A stretch of DNA of 64,000 nucleotides. Source: CAWDVB01 sp963824105 (lineage in GTDB: Bacteria; Actinomycetota; Actinomycetes; Propionibacteriales; Nocardioidaceae). A program made the translations under genes and the position numbers. The stretch is taken from positions 584,980-648,979 of the forward strand of contig CAWGNN010000009.1 in the NCBI GenBank assembly GCA_963824105.1, read 5' to 3'. Shown here piece after piece: positions 8,256-16,566 of the stretch (position 1 is the stretch's first letter; each line of letters starts with the position of its first letter). Below the pieces are notes generated by a model. That model had not been told where the DNA came from, did not search any database, and saw only the letters and a program-made list of their open reading frames with translations.

Positions 8256-9166
8256 CCGCCGCATGGGTGGCGGGAAGCGTCCGTGCCGGAGCCCTGTCCC
8301 GGCGTCGGCTCGGTGCCGCCGGTGCCCGTTCGCTGGCCCAGAGCCCGAGCCTGCCCGTGGCGCTCGACCGCCTCGTCGAGACGCCGTACGGGCACGATGT
8401 CAAGCGCAGCCATACGTTGGCCGAGGCCCAGCATGCGATCGGCGCGACCCTGCTGTGGCACTTCCGGGTGCTGGCGGGGTGGATGCCGTGGCAGGGCACA
8501 CCGGTCCTGCGCCTCCTGGCCGGGGTGTTCGAGATCCTCAATGTCGAGGACCTACTGCGCGCCGACGCGGGCCTTGGCTCACTCCCTCCCTACGAGCCGG
8601 GAGCTCTGGGCACTGCCTGGTCGCGGCTGTCGGCAACCGACTCGGCGACCGAGCTGCACGAGGTGCTCAACTCCTCGGCGTGGGCGCCGGTAGGGGACGG
8701 TGATCGTGCGGTGCTGGTCGGCATGCGCATGGCACTCGCCGAACGCGCTGTCGGTGCGCTCCCTCTCGACTGGGTACTGTCCGCGGCGGCGATCCTGGTG
8801 GCTCGGGAGCACCTGCTGACCGGACGGAAGATCAGCGACCGGGTGCGGCGTGGGGCAGTGAACCTGCTCGGTCGCCAGGTGATTGACGCGACGTCTCTGC
8901 CTCTCTTCATCGATGCCCTCCCGCCGCCGGCCGCTTGGGCATTCGAGGGCATCACCGAGCCGGCTGAGATCTGGCGGGCTGAGCTCGCCTGGTGGCACCG
9001 GCTCGAGCACGACGGCCTTGCCCTTCTCCGCAAGGGCCAGTTCGACCCGGACCCCTTGCTGGGCGCCGCTGCCGTTCTCTCGGTAGACGCCTGGCGGGTG
9101 CGTGCCGCCCTCGAGGTCGCAGCCCGCGGTGGGTCCGATCTGGAGGCGTTCGATGTCGTGGCGTGA
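8252..9166 (+). CDS. V/A-type ATPase subunit C (AC39-like)
   Basis: The 304-residue soluble helical protein contains VFEILNVEDLLRA and CVxP-free helical repeats that I associate with the vATP-synt_AC39 family, the funnel-shaped collar linking central stalk to the membrane ring. GTG start overlaps the upstream stop. Its end overlaps the subunit I gene by 14 bp. Length is close to the ~330 residues typical for subunit C. Confidence 0.8.
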   Translation: MTAAWVAGSVRAGALSRRRLGAAGARSLAQSPSLPVALDRLVETPYGHDVKRSHTLAEAQHAIGATLLWHFRVLAGWMPWQGTPVLRLLAGVFEILNVEDLLRADAGLGSLPPYEPGALGTAWSRLSATDSATELHEVLNSSAWAPVGDGDRAVLVGMRMALAERAVGALPLDWVLSAAAILVAREHLLTGRKISDRVRRGAVNLLGRQVIDATSLPLFIDALPPPAAWAFEGITEPAEIWRAELAWWHRLEHDGLALLRKGQFDPDPLLGAAAVLSVDAWRVRAALEVAARGGSDLEAFDVVA

Positions 9167-10571
9167 GGCCGGTATTCCGGCGCGGATGGAGCGGGTCGCA
9201 CTGGTGGCCCCCGAGCGCACGCTGCGATCGGTGCTGGTCCAGGTCGCCGACGCCGGGGTCGTGGAGATCGACCGGACCGGCGACGAGCGGCACGGGCAGA
9301 GCGAAGCGGGTCGTCGGCTTCGTGCGCTCCATCCACCTGAGCACATCGAGCCACGGCTATCGCTGGAGGAGGTCGACCTCGACGCGCTGGTCGAGGACGA
9401 GCGAGTCGACCTACTGGCGGGCGAGACCGATCTGGAGGACGTCGCCGAACGAGCCGTCCGCAAGCACGCGGTGGCTGCTCTCGCCGGGTGGATGCCAACG
9501 GAGGAGATGGCGGGACTCGGCGCCCGGATCGCCGAGGACGGCGGTGCCCTGGTCCCGATCCCCCGGCCGCGAGGGGTGGATCCGCCGACGCTGATGTCCC
9601 CCGGCAGTGGAGTACGCAGGTCGCTCACTCCGCTGGTCCAGACCTACGGGACGGTGCCTTACAGCGACATCGACCCGACGGTGCTGGCGGGCCTGTCTTA
9701 CATGGCGATGTTCGGGATGATGTTCGGTGACGTGGGCCACGGGCTGCTCCTCGTCGTGATCGGAGTGCTGCTCCGCGCCGGGATCCCACGCCGGTTCTCC
9801 GGTGCCCGCAAGGCCTGGCCCTTCGTGGTCGGCGCCGGAGTCGCCGCCACGGCGGCCGGGTTCTTGTACGGCGACTTCTTCGGCCCCACCGGGCTGATCG
9901 CTCCGCTGTGGATCAGGCCGCTGGAGGAGCCGATCACCCTGCTGGTCGCCGGCCTTGGCGTCGGTGCCGTGCTGCTCGGCGGGGCGTACGCGCTCGGAAC
10001 CGTGAATCGTTGGCGGGAGGGCGGCTGGGCCCTCGCTGTCTATGCGCCGTCCGGCCTCGCCGGATCCGGGCTCTTCCTGGGCCTCGGCCTGTTGGCCGCG
10101 TGGTGGCTGACCAGCGCGACCTGGGTTCTGGTTGCCGGGATCGTCGTGTGGGTCCTGGGCCTCGTCCTGGTCTTCATCGGCTTGCTGGCCCAGTCCGGGG
10201 GTGGCATGACGGGCATCGTGCAGTCCTTCGTGGAACTGTTCGACAACGCGCTGCGGGTCGGGTCCAACCTGCTGTCGTTCGCCCGACTGGCGGCCTTCGG
10301 GCTGGCCCACGCCGCGCTCGGCGACCTCGTCTGGTCCGCCACGCACGGGCTCGGTGGCGGAGGCATCGGCGGATGGATCGGCGCGATCCTCGTCTTCCTC
10401 GTCGGCAACGTGGTCGCCTTCACGCTGGAGGCCTTGGTCGCCGCCGTGCAGGCACTCCGCTTGGAGTACTACGAGTTGTTCTCCCGGGTCTTCATCATCG
10501 AGGGCAGGCCGTTCCAGCCCTGGCACATCCCCTGCGTCTCGACAACCAACCAATCGGAGGCTCCCGCATGA
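9153..10571 (+). CDS. V/A-type ATPase subunit I/a (short form)
   Basis: Subunit I forms the proton half-channels beside the rotor ring. The C-terminal two thirds have about seven hydrophobic segments, and SFARLAAFGLAHAALG holds the essential Arg (about residue 378) on the rotor-facing helix. MFGMMFGDVGHGLLL and FGPTG are further family landmarks. At 472 residues it is well short of the ~650 usual; the missing part is the N-terminal cytoplasmic arm, here only about 170 residues. ATG 9153 follows GGAGG by 5 nt inside the end of the C gene; a second in-frame ATG lies at 9186. Confidence 0.92.
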   Translation: MSWREAGIPARMERVALVAPERTLRSVLVQVADAGVVEIDRTGDERHGQSEAGRRLRALHPPEHIEPRLSLEEVDLDALVEDERVDLLAGETDLEDVAERAVRKHAVAALAGWMPTEEMAGLGARIAEDGGALVPIPRPRGVDPPTLMSPGSGVRRSLTPLVQTYGTVPYSDIDPTVLAGLSYMAMFGMMFGDVGHGLLLVVIGVLLRAGIPRRFSGARKAWPFVVGAGVAATAAGFLYGDFFGPTGLIAPLWIRPLEEPITLLVAGLGVGAVLLGGAYALGTVNRWREGGWALAVYAPSGLAGSGLFLGLGLLAAWWLTSATWVLVAGIVVWVLGLVLVFIGLLAQSGGGMTGIVQSFVELFDNALRVGSNLLSFARLAAFGLAHAALGDLVWSATHGLGGGGIGGWIGAILVFLVGNVVAFTLEALVAAVQALRLEYYELFSRVFIIEGRPFQPWHIPCVSTTNQSEAPA

Positions 10572-10996
10572 CAGCCTGGATGATTGCTCTCCCCCTGCTC
10601 CTCGTCGTTGCGGCGGGCACCGCCGCGATCCTGCGCCGAGGGGGGCCGTCGGCCCGCTGGTGGCTGGTGGCGTTGAACGCCGTGGTCTCGCTCGGTGCCC
10701 TGGCGGTCCTCTTCGTCGCCGTGAACACCGGTCCCGCGGTCGCCGGGCCAGTGGCCGCGGCCACCGACACCGCGGTGAACTCCGGCAGCTGGGCGGCTCT
10801 GCTCGGCGCCGCGATCGCGGTCGGGGGCTCGTCGATCGGCGCGGGCGTGGCTGTGGCCTACACCGGGGCGGCCGCCCTGGCCGCCATCAGCGAGCGGCCC
10901 GAAGTCTTCGGCCGCGCCATGGTCATCGTCGGGCTGGCCGAGGGCATCGCGGTCTACGGCCTGATCGTCTCGGTGATCCTGATCGGGCAGGCGTGA
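10568..10996 (+). CDS. V/A-type ATPase rotor proteolipid, subunit K/c
   Basis: The 142-residue protein has an N-terminal hydrophobic segment, a second helix, then the Gly/Ala-rich hairpin of the c-ring. LAEGIAVYGLIVSVIL carries the ion-binding Glu (about residue 125). The first hairpin helix (SSIGAGVAVAYTGAAALA) lacks the Gln that Na+-binding NtpK-type rings use, so H+ is the likelier ion. ATGA overlap with subunit I. Translation is in the frame beginning ATG 10568; the same frame is open upstream but that part is antisense-free noise inside subunit I. Confidence 0.9.
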   Translation: MTAWMIALPLLLVVAAGTAAILRRGGPSARWWLVALNAVVSLGALAVLFVAVNTGPAVAGPVAAATDTAVNSGSWAALLGAAIAVGGSSIGAGVAVAYTGAAALAAISERPEVFGRAMVIVGLAEGIAVYGLIVSVILIGQA

Positions 10997-11000
10997 CGCG

Positions 11001-11231
11001 ATGGGACGCCTTGTGGTGATCGGTGAGGGGACCCGGGTCTCCGGGTTTCTCCTTGCCGGTGCCGACGTCATCCCCGCGGAGTCGCCCGCGGAGGTGGAGA
11101 GTGCTTGGTCGGGCCTCGGGCCGGATGTCGCGGTCGTCATCGTGACTCCCGCGGCCGCGGATGTGGTCCATGCGCTGCGGCGTACGGGCACTACCGGGGC
11201 GGACCGGCTGGTTGCGGTGATGCCCTCATGA
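11001..11231 (+). CDS. V/A-type ATPase subunit F (short)
   Basis: The 76-residue protein alternates strand and helix (RLVVIGEGTRVSGFLLAGAD, VAVVIVTPAAADVV) like the Rossmann-type subunit F that sits on the central stalk beside subunit D. Family members are usually about 100 residues, so this is a minimal version. It starts 4 bp after subunit K and overlaps subunit E by four bases. Its place between K and E supports the call. Confidence 0.8.
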   Translation: MGRLVVIGEGTRVSGFLLAGADVIPAESPAEVESAWSGLGPDVAVVIVTPAAADVVHALRRTGTTGADRLVAVMPS

Positions 11232-11734
11232 CCGAACGACCGACCCCGACGTCGGTCCGGGACGCACTTGCCCCGGTCCGCGATGCCCTGCTGGCCGAAG
11301 CCCGAGCGGACGCCGAAGCTGCGCGAGAGCAGGCCCGCCAGTCGGTCGCCGGGGTGATCGCGGCTGCCGAGGCCGAGGCGGGACAGATCCGGTCGCTCGC
11401 CCGCGAGGACGCACTGGAGCAGGCGAGAGGCCTCCAGGCGACCGCGGAGAGTCACGCCCGCCGCAGGGCGCGCGAGGTCGAGTTGGCGGCCGAGCGCACC
11501 GCCTATTACGCGCTGTTGACAGGCGCTCGGAAGGCGGCTGGGCGCCTCCTCGACGAGCCAGGGGCTGCCGAATCCGTCTCGGCGCTGGCCCTGCGGGCCG
11601 CGGGTCCGGGCGCTGAACTGGTCCGAACCGAGGATGGCTTCGAAGCGCCCGGTACGGGCAGTCGCATGGTGTTCTCGGTGACCTCCCTCGCCGACGCGGC
11701 AGTGGTGGCCCGGTTGCGGCAGCGGGCAACCTGA
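11228..11734 (+). CDS. V/A-type ATPase peripheral-stalk subunit E
   Basis: The 168-residue protein has a long N-terminal charged helix (residues ~8-90, Ala/Glu/Arg heptads) followed by a short mixed domain, the usual subunit E architecture that clamps the catalytic head. ATG 11228 overlaps the F stop codon (ATGA). The frame is open further upstream, but that stretch runs through the F gene. Ends TGATG with subunit A. Confidence 0.85.
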   Translation: MTERPTPTSVRDALAPVRDALLAEARADAEAAREQARQSVAGVIAAAEAEAGQIRSLAREDALEQARGLQATAESHARRRAREVELAAERTAYYALLTGARKAAGRLLDEPGAAESVSALALRAAGPGAELVRTEDGFEAPGTGSRMVFSVTSLADAAVVARLRQRAT

Positions 11735-13458
11735 TGGCCGCCGGGACGATTCGCCGGGTCAGCGGCCCGCTTATCGAGGCCGAGAACCTCGCCCCTGCCT
11801 CGATGTCGGAGCTGGTCTCGTTGGGGGCCGCCTCGCTCGCGGGCGAGATCGTCGCCCTACGTGACGGGATCGTCACCATCCAGGCCTACGAGTCGACGAG
11901 CGGCTTGAAGCCCGGCGACCCCGTCGTGGCCCAGGGCCAGCCGTTGTCGGTGACGCTCGGGCCCTGGCTCCTCGGTGGCATCTTCGACGGACTGCTTCGA
12001 CCGCTCTCGCACGCCGATGTGTGGCTGCGACCCGGCGAGTCCGGAGGGTTTGGTGAGGATTCCTGGCAGTTCACCCCGTCCGAGCACGTGGCCGTCGGTG
12101 ACCGGGTCGGGCCCGGCGATGTCCTCGGCAGCATCTCGACCGGTGGACCGCTCGCATTGCCGGTCCTGGTTCCTCCCGGCGCCGAAGGATCGGTGGACCG
12201 CCTCGTCGGAGAGGGCACGTACGCCGCGAGCGAGGAGCTCGCAAGGATCGGCGACGTCACCGTCACTGCGGCGAGCCGGTGGCCGGTCCGCCAGCCCCGC
12301 CCGAGCGCTGCTCGGCTCCCCGCGAGCGAGCCTCTGTTCACCGGGCAGCGAGTGGTTGACCTCCTCTTCCCGGTGTCCAAGGGAGGCACGGCCAGCGTCC
12401 CGGGTGGGTTCGGCACCGGCAAGACCGTGCTGCTCCAGCAGATCGCCAAGTGGTGCGACGCGGACGTGATCGTCTACGTCGGGTGCGGCGAGCGAGGGAA
12501 CGAGATGGCTGACGTGATCAGCGAGCTTGCCGAGCTCGTCGATCCGCGCACCGGCGGTCGGTTGTCGGAACGCACGGTCGTGGTTGCCAACACCTCCAAC
12601 ATGCCGTTGATGGCGCGCGAAGCCAGCGTGTATACCGGCGTCACCGTCGCCGAGTACTTCCGTGACATGGGATTCCACGCCACCGTGATCGCCGACTCGA
12701 CCTCGCGCTGGGCGGAGGCGTTGCGCGAGCTTGCCTCTCGCACCGGGGTGCTCCCCGCCGAAGAGGGCTACCCGGCCAACCTCTCCTCATCTCTTGCGGC
12801 TTTCTACGAGCGAGCCGGACTGGTCGAGACGCTGGGAGGTCGTTCCGGCTCGGTCACCGTGATCGGTGCGGTTTCTCCCCCGGGAGGAGACTTCACCGAG
12901 CCGGTCACCACGCAGACCGAGCGGTTCGTCCGGTGCCGGTGGACGCTCGACCACGATCTGGCTTACGCGCGCCACTACCCGGCGGTGTCGTGGACCGGGT
13001 CGTTCTCCCGGGACGACGCCGCGCTCGGAGCGTGGCACGTCCGGGCCGGTGATCCCGGCTGGGCCCGCCGCCGTGGACAGGTCTCGTCGATGCTCGCCGA
13101 GTCCGATCGGCTCGCCGAGCTCGCCGAGCTCGTGGGGGTCGCGGCGCTGCCGGGCCACGAGCGCGTGGTGATGCTGGTGGGGAGGCTGCTCCGCGAAGCG
13201 GTCCTGCAGCAGAGCGCCATGAGCGACAACGACGCCGCCTGCGGCGCCGGTAAGGCCGCGGCCCTGGCCGATGGCGTGTTGACCGTTGCTGACCGCTGTC
13301 AGCAGCTGGTCGGTGCGGGCGTGCCCGCCGCAACGCTCGAGGAGATCGACTACGGCCCGCTGATCAGGGCCCGAGACGAGCTCGAGCGCGACGACGTCGA
13401 CGGTGTGCGAGGACGAGTCGACCAGGTGCTCGCCCGGCTCGAGGAGCTGGCGCCATGA
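11734..13458 (+). CDS. V/A-type ATPase catalytic subunit A
   Basis: Subunit A hydrolyses or makes ATP. The 574 residues match the family length. The P-loop is GGFGTGKTVLLQQ at about residues 222-234, followed by VGCGERGNEMADVI and the Walker B-like VIADSTSRWAEALRE. The non-homologous insertion typical of A subunits lies at residues ~110-190. EEGYPANLSSSLAAFYERAG and GAVSPPGGDFTEP are near-universal in this subunit. The start codon overlaps the E stop (TGATG) and the end overlaps subunit B (ATGA). Confidence 0.97.
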   Translation: MAAGTIRRVSGPLIEAENLAPASMSELVSLGAASLAGEIVALRDGIVTIQAYESTSGLKPGDPVVAQGQPLSVTLGPWLLGGIFDGLLRPLSHADVWLRPGESGGFGEDSWQFTPSEHVAVGDRVGPGDVLGSISTGGPLALPVLVPPGAEGSVDRLVGEGTYAASEELARIGDVTVTAASRWPVRQPRPSAARLPASEPLFTGQRVVDLLFPVSKGGTASVPGGFGTGKTVLLQQIAKWCDADVIVYVGCGERGNEMADVISELAELVDPRTGGRLSERTVVVANTSNMPLMAREASVYTGVTVAEYFRDMGFHATVIADSTSRWAEALRELASRTGVLPAEEGYPANLSSSLAAFYERAGLVETLGGRSGSVTVIGAVSPPGGDFTEPVTTQTERFVRCRWTLDHDLAYARHYPAVSWTGSFSRDDAALGAWHVRAGDPGWARRRGQVSSMLAESDRLAELAELVGVAALPGHERVVMLVGRLLREAVLQQSAMSDNDAACGAGKAAALADGVLTVADRCQQLVGAGVPAATLEEIDYGPLIRARDELERDDVDGVRGRVDQVLARLEELAP

Positions 13459-14846
13459 CCAGCGGCTGGGGACAGGTCGAGTACCAGGGGGTCGCCGAGG
13501 TGCGGGGGCCGCTCCTCGTCGTCAAGGGAGTCGACGCAGTGGGGTGGGACGAGGCCGTCGAGATCCACACCGGCTCCGGGGCGCCCCGCGCCGGCCTGGT
13601 GCTGGAAGTGGACCGAGATCTGGCCGTCGTCCAAGTCTTCGAGGGCACCAATGGTGTGGACCCCGAGCGCACGGCCGTGCGGTTCGCCGGGCGGCCGATC
13701 GAGGTGCCGGTCGGCTCGGACTGGCTGGGGCGGGTGTGCAACGGCCGTGGCGATCCCCGGGACGGGGGTCCGCCCATCCTCGGGACCGAGACCCGCCCGG
13801 TGTCGGGCTACCCGATCAACCCCACGTGGCGCGAACCCCCGCGAGACCCGGTGCTGACCGGCATCTCCGCGATCGACGCGCTGACCACCTTGGTGCGTGG
13901 CCAGAAGCTGCCCGTGTTCTCCGTCGCCGGGCTGCCACATCTCGAGATGGCCACCCAGATCGCCGCGCAGTCGTCGGTGGCCGGCGAGGAGTTCGCGGTG
14001 GTTTTCGCCGGCATGGGGCTCACCCACGCAGACGCCGAGTTCGTCCAGGACGCGCTCGAGGCCCGGTCCGCGGCGGGAGATCTCGCGCTCTTGGTCAACA
14101 CGGCCGACGAACCGGTGATCGAGCGGATCCTGACGCCCCGGATTGCGCTGACCGTCGCCGAGCACCTCGCCTTCGAGCAGGGCCGGCACGTCCTGGTGGT
14201 CATGGCCGACATGACCAGCTACGCCGAGGCGGTCCGCGAGGTCTCCTCGGTGCGCAGCGAGATCCCCGCTCGTCGCGCCTACCCCGGCTACCTGTACAGC
14301 GACCTGGCCTCGCTCTACGAACGCTGCGGCCGGATCCGGGGGCGGCCGGGATCGGTGACGGTCCTCCCCGTGCTCACCATGCCTGGCGGAGACATGACGC
14401 ACCCCGTGCCGGACCTGACCGGCTACATCACCGAGGGGCAGATCGTGCTGTCCCCCGACGTGCAGGCTCGCGGCGTCTACCCGCCCATGGAGCCCCTTGC
14501 GTCACTGTCGCGACTGATGCGGCACGGAGCCGGGCCGGGCCGGACCCGGGACGATCACCTCGACCTGGCGGCACAGGTGCTCGCCGCCCTGGCTCGGGCG
14601 CGGAAGGCCCACGAGCTCGCCGAGCTGTTGGGTGTGATGTCCCTCAGCTCCACCGACCAGAGCTACCTCGACTTCGAGAAGGCGCTGGAGAGCCGACTGC
14701 TCAACCAGGGTCGTGACGAGCTGCGCACCCTGGACGAGACGCTCGACCTGGCCTGGGCGGCACTGGGCGTCCTGCCTCGCCGCGAGCTCGCCGGAATGCC
14801 ACCGGAGATGGTTGCGGCGCACCTCCGGGAGGGTGGCGCCCGATGA
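13455..14846 (+). CDS. V/A-type ATPase regulatory subunit B
   Basis: The 463-residue non-catalytic partner of subunit A. It lacks a P-loop (PVFSVAGLPHLEMATQI in its place), as B subunits do. FAGMGLTHADAEFV, MADMTSYAEAVREVSS, ARRAYPGYLYSDLASLYERCG and VTVLPVLTMPGGDMTHPVPD are family landmarks, the last supplying the arginine-finger face. ATGA overlap with both neighbours. Confidence 0.97.
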   Translation: MTSGWGQVEYQGVAEVRGPLLVVKGVDAVGWDEAVEIHTGSGAPRAGLVLEVDRDLAVVQVFEGTNGVDPERTAVRFAGRPIEVPVGSDWLGRVCNGRGDPRDGGPPILGTETRPVSGYPINPTWREPPRDPVLTGISAIDALTTLVRGQKLPVFSVAGLPHLEMATQIAAQSSVAGEEFAVVFAGMGLTHADAEFVQDALEARSAAGDLALLVNTADEPVIERILTPRIALTVAEHLAFEQGRHVLVVMADMTSYAEAVREVSSVRSEIPARRAYPGYLYSDLASLYERCGRIRGRPGSVTVLPVLTMPGGDMTHPVPDLTGYITEGQIVLSPDVQARGVYPPMEPLASLSRLMRHGAGPGRTRDDHLDLAAQVLAALARARKAHELAELLGVMSLSSTDQSYLDFEKALESRLLNQGRDELRTLDETLDLAWAALGVLPRRELAGMPPEMVAAHLREGGAR

Positions 14847-15466
14847 CCGGTTTCCGCTCGATGCCACCCGGTCGTGCGGGGCGGGTCTGGCTGCAGCGCC
14901 GACTGACGCTGGCGGAGGCATCGGCCACGCTGCTCGAGCAGAAGCTCAAGGTGCTGCGCACCGAGGAGAGCCACTATCGGCTGCTCGCCCAGCGGACCGG
15001 TGAGGAGTGGGACGAGGCGTGCCGGTCGGCGGAGACCGCGCTCCTGCGAGCCGCCCTGATCGGTGGTCAACGCGGGCTGCGCGCCGGTGTGGACGGGCAG
15101 CCCGCCCAGGTCACGGTGACCTGGGCGATCAAGATGGGGACCCGCCACCCCGAGAGCGCCACCTGTTCCTGGCCGGAGGGGGACTCCGATGTCGCGGGAC
15201 TACCGGATGTCGCCGTGGTCGGCGCTCGAGGGCTCCTCCGCGAGGCCGCAACCGCCGCGGTGCGCCATGCTGCCGCGTCCGAGGCGCACTCCGCGATCAG
15301 CCGGGAAATGGCCCTCACCTCCCACCGGCTCCGCGCGGTGGAGGACCGGTGGCTGCCCAGACTGACCGAGTCACTGCGGGTCCTCGACCTTGCTCTTGAC
15401 GAGAGCGAGCGGGCTGAGGGTGCTCGGCTGCGCTGGGCCCGGGCGGCTCTGAACAAAGGACGGTGA
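14843..15466 (+). CDS. V/A-type ATPase central-shaft subunit D
   Basis: The 207-residue protein has two long helices at the N- and C-termini around a variable middle, the shape of the rotating shaft. The N-terminal LLEQKLKVLRTEESHYR and C-terminal LDLALDESERAEGARLRWAR fit the family. Its last four bases overlap the GTGA start of the universal stress protein, so that gene is part of the operon. Confidence 0.9.
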   Translation: MTGFRSMPPGRAGRVWLQRRLTLAEASATLLEQKLKVLRTEESHYRLLAQRTGEEWDEACRSAETALLRAALIGGQRGLRAGVDGQPAQVTVTWAIKMGTRHPESATCSWPEGDSDVAGLPDVAVVGARGLLREAATAAVRHAAASEAHSAISREMALTSHRLRAVEDRWLPRLTESLRVLDLALDESERAEGARLRWARAALNKGR

Positions 15467-15888
15467 GTGGAGTGATCCGACGCATCTTGGCAGCGGTAGA
15501 TGACTCGCCCGCGGGGCTGCGTGCGGCAAGGGACGCGATCGACCTCGCCGTGCTTGCGCATGCTTCCCTGCGCGTGGTGCATGTCGTCGCGGAGGCAGCC
15601 GAGACGCCGCCCTCAACCACGGGGTCTCCGGGAGCGTCCGGGCAGGAGCTGCTCGACTACGTGCTCCGGTTCGCCGAGCCCGTCGGCGTCAACGCGCAGA
15701 GCTTCCTGCTCCACGGCTATCCCGGTGAGCAGATCCTGCGGGCCGCCCGGGAGTGGTCGGCCGACATGATCGTCATCGGACGGCGGGACACCGGTGGGGC
15801 GGGAGAGCCCTACGTAGGTGGCGAGACCCGTGAGGTACTCGAGTTCTCTGAGTGCCCGGTCCTGGTGGTGCCGCGCCGGTTGGGGTGA
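15463..15888 (+). CDS. Universal stress protein (UspA family) at the end of the V-ATPase operon
   Basis: The 141-residue protein starts IRRILAAVDDSPAGLRA and ends with the nucleotide-binding run IGRRDTGG...GGETREVLEFSECPVLVVP, close to the G-2X-G-9X-G(S/T) pattern of ATP-binding Usp proteins. GTG 15463 overlaps the subunit D stop. Translational coupling to an ATPase gene suggests an ATP-sensing or stress role tied to the complex, which is inference. 96 bp separate it from the oxidoreductase genes with no clear terminator. Confidence 0.88.
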   Translation: MSGVIRRILAAVDDSPAGLRAARDAIDLAVLAHASLRVVHVVAEAAETPPSTTGSPGASGQELLDYVLRFAEPVGVNAQSFLLHGYPGEQILRAAREWSADMIVIGRRDTGGAGEPYVGGETREVLEFSECPVLVVPRRLG

Positions 15889-15984
15889 AGACCGGCCTCA
15901 AGGACTGACTCTGGTCCCGGTAAGAGGGGACTCGTGCCGCATGGGATGTGAGGGCATGGCGACTACGGTCAAGGAGGAGGTGCG

Positions 15985-16566
15985 ATGTTCTCAGTCCGGA
16001 TTCACGGCAGAGGCGGCCAGGGAGCTGTGACCGCAGCCGAGATGCTCTCGGTCGCGGCGTTCACAGAGGGGCGTCACGCGCAGGCGTTCCCCACCTTCGG
16101 GTCGGAGCGGACCGGGGCGCCGGTCGTGGCATTCTGCCGGATCGACGACCGACAGATCAGGCTCCGTGAGCCGATCTCCAACCCCGATGCGCTGATCGTC
16201 CAGGACCCGACGCTGATCTATCAGGTCAACCTCTTCGGAGGCATGGACCCCAGCGGGTTCCTGCTGGTGAACACCTCCAAGGCCTTGGACGAGCTGGGAC
16301 TGGGCGACATGGTGACCTCCTACGACCCGCACCGTGCGATGGCCGTTCCCGCCACGGAGCTGGCCCGCGAGCACCTGGGTCGGCCGTTGCCCAACGCGGC
16401 TCTCCTCGGTGCGTTCGCGGCGCTCACCGGGCAGGTGTCGCTGGAGTCAGTGACGCGGGCGATCCTGCAGCGCTTCTCCGGCACGGTCGGGGAGGGCAAC
16501 GCCAAGGCAGCGGAGGCGGCCCACGCGCACGTCCAGGAGACGCTGAGGAGTCTTGCTGATGCTTGA
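15985..16566 (+). CDS. 2-oxoacid:ferredoxin oxidoreductase, gamma subunit
   Basis: The 193-residue protein opens with VRIHGRGGQGAVTAAEML and continues FPTFGSERTGAPVVAFCRID, the hallmark of the POR/VOR gamma domain, which docks CoA-binding and dimer contacts. ATG 15985 follows AAGGAGGAGG. The pathway reaction is pyruvate (or another 2-oxoacid) + CoA + oxidised ferredoxin to acyl-CoA, CO2 and reduced ferredoxin. Pyruvate is likeliest from gene layout; the branched-chain (VOR) activity is not excluded. First of four tightly spaced genes. Confidence 0.88.
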   Translation: MFSVRIHGRGGQGAVTAAEMLSVAAFTEGRHAQAFPTFGSERTGAPVVAFCRIDDRQIRLREPISNPDALIVQDPTLIYQVNLFGGMDPSGFLLVNTSKALDELGLGDMVTSYDPHRAMAVPATELAREHLGRPLPNAALLGAFAALTGQVSLESVTRAILQRFSGTVGEGNAKAAEAAHAHVQETLRSLADA

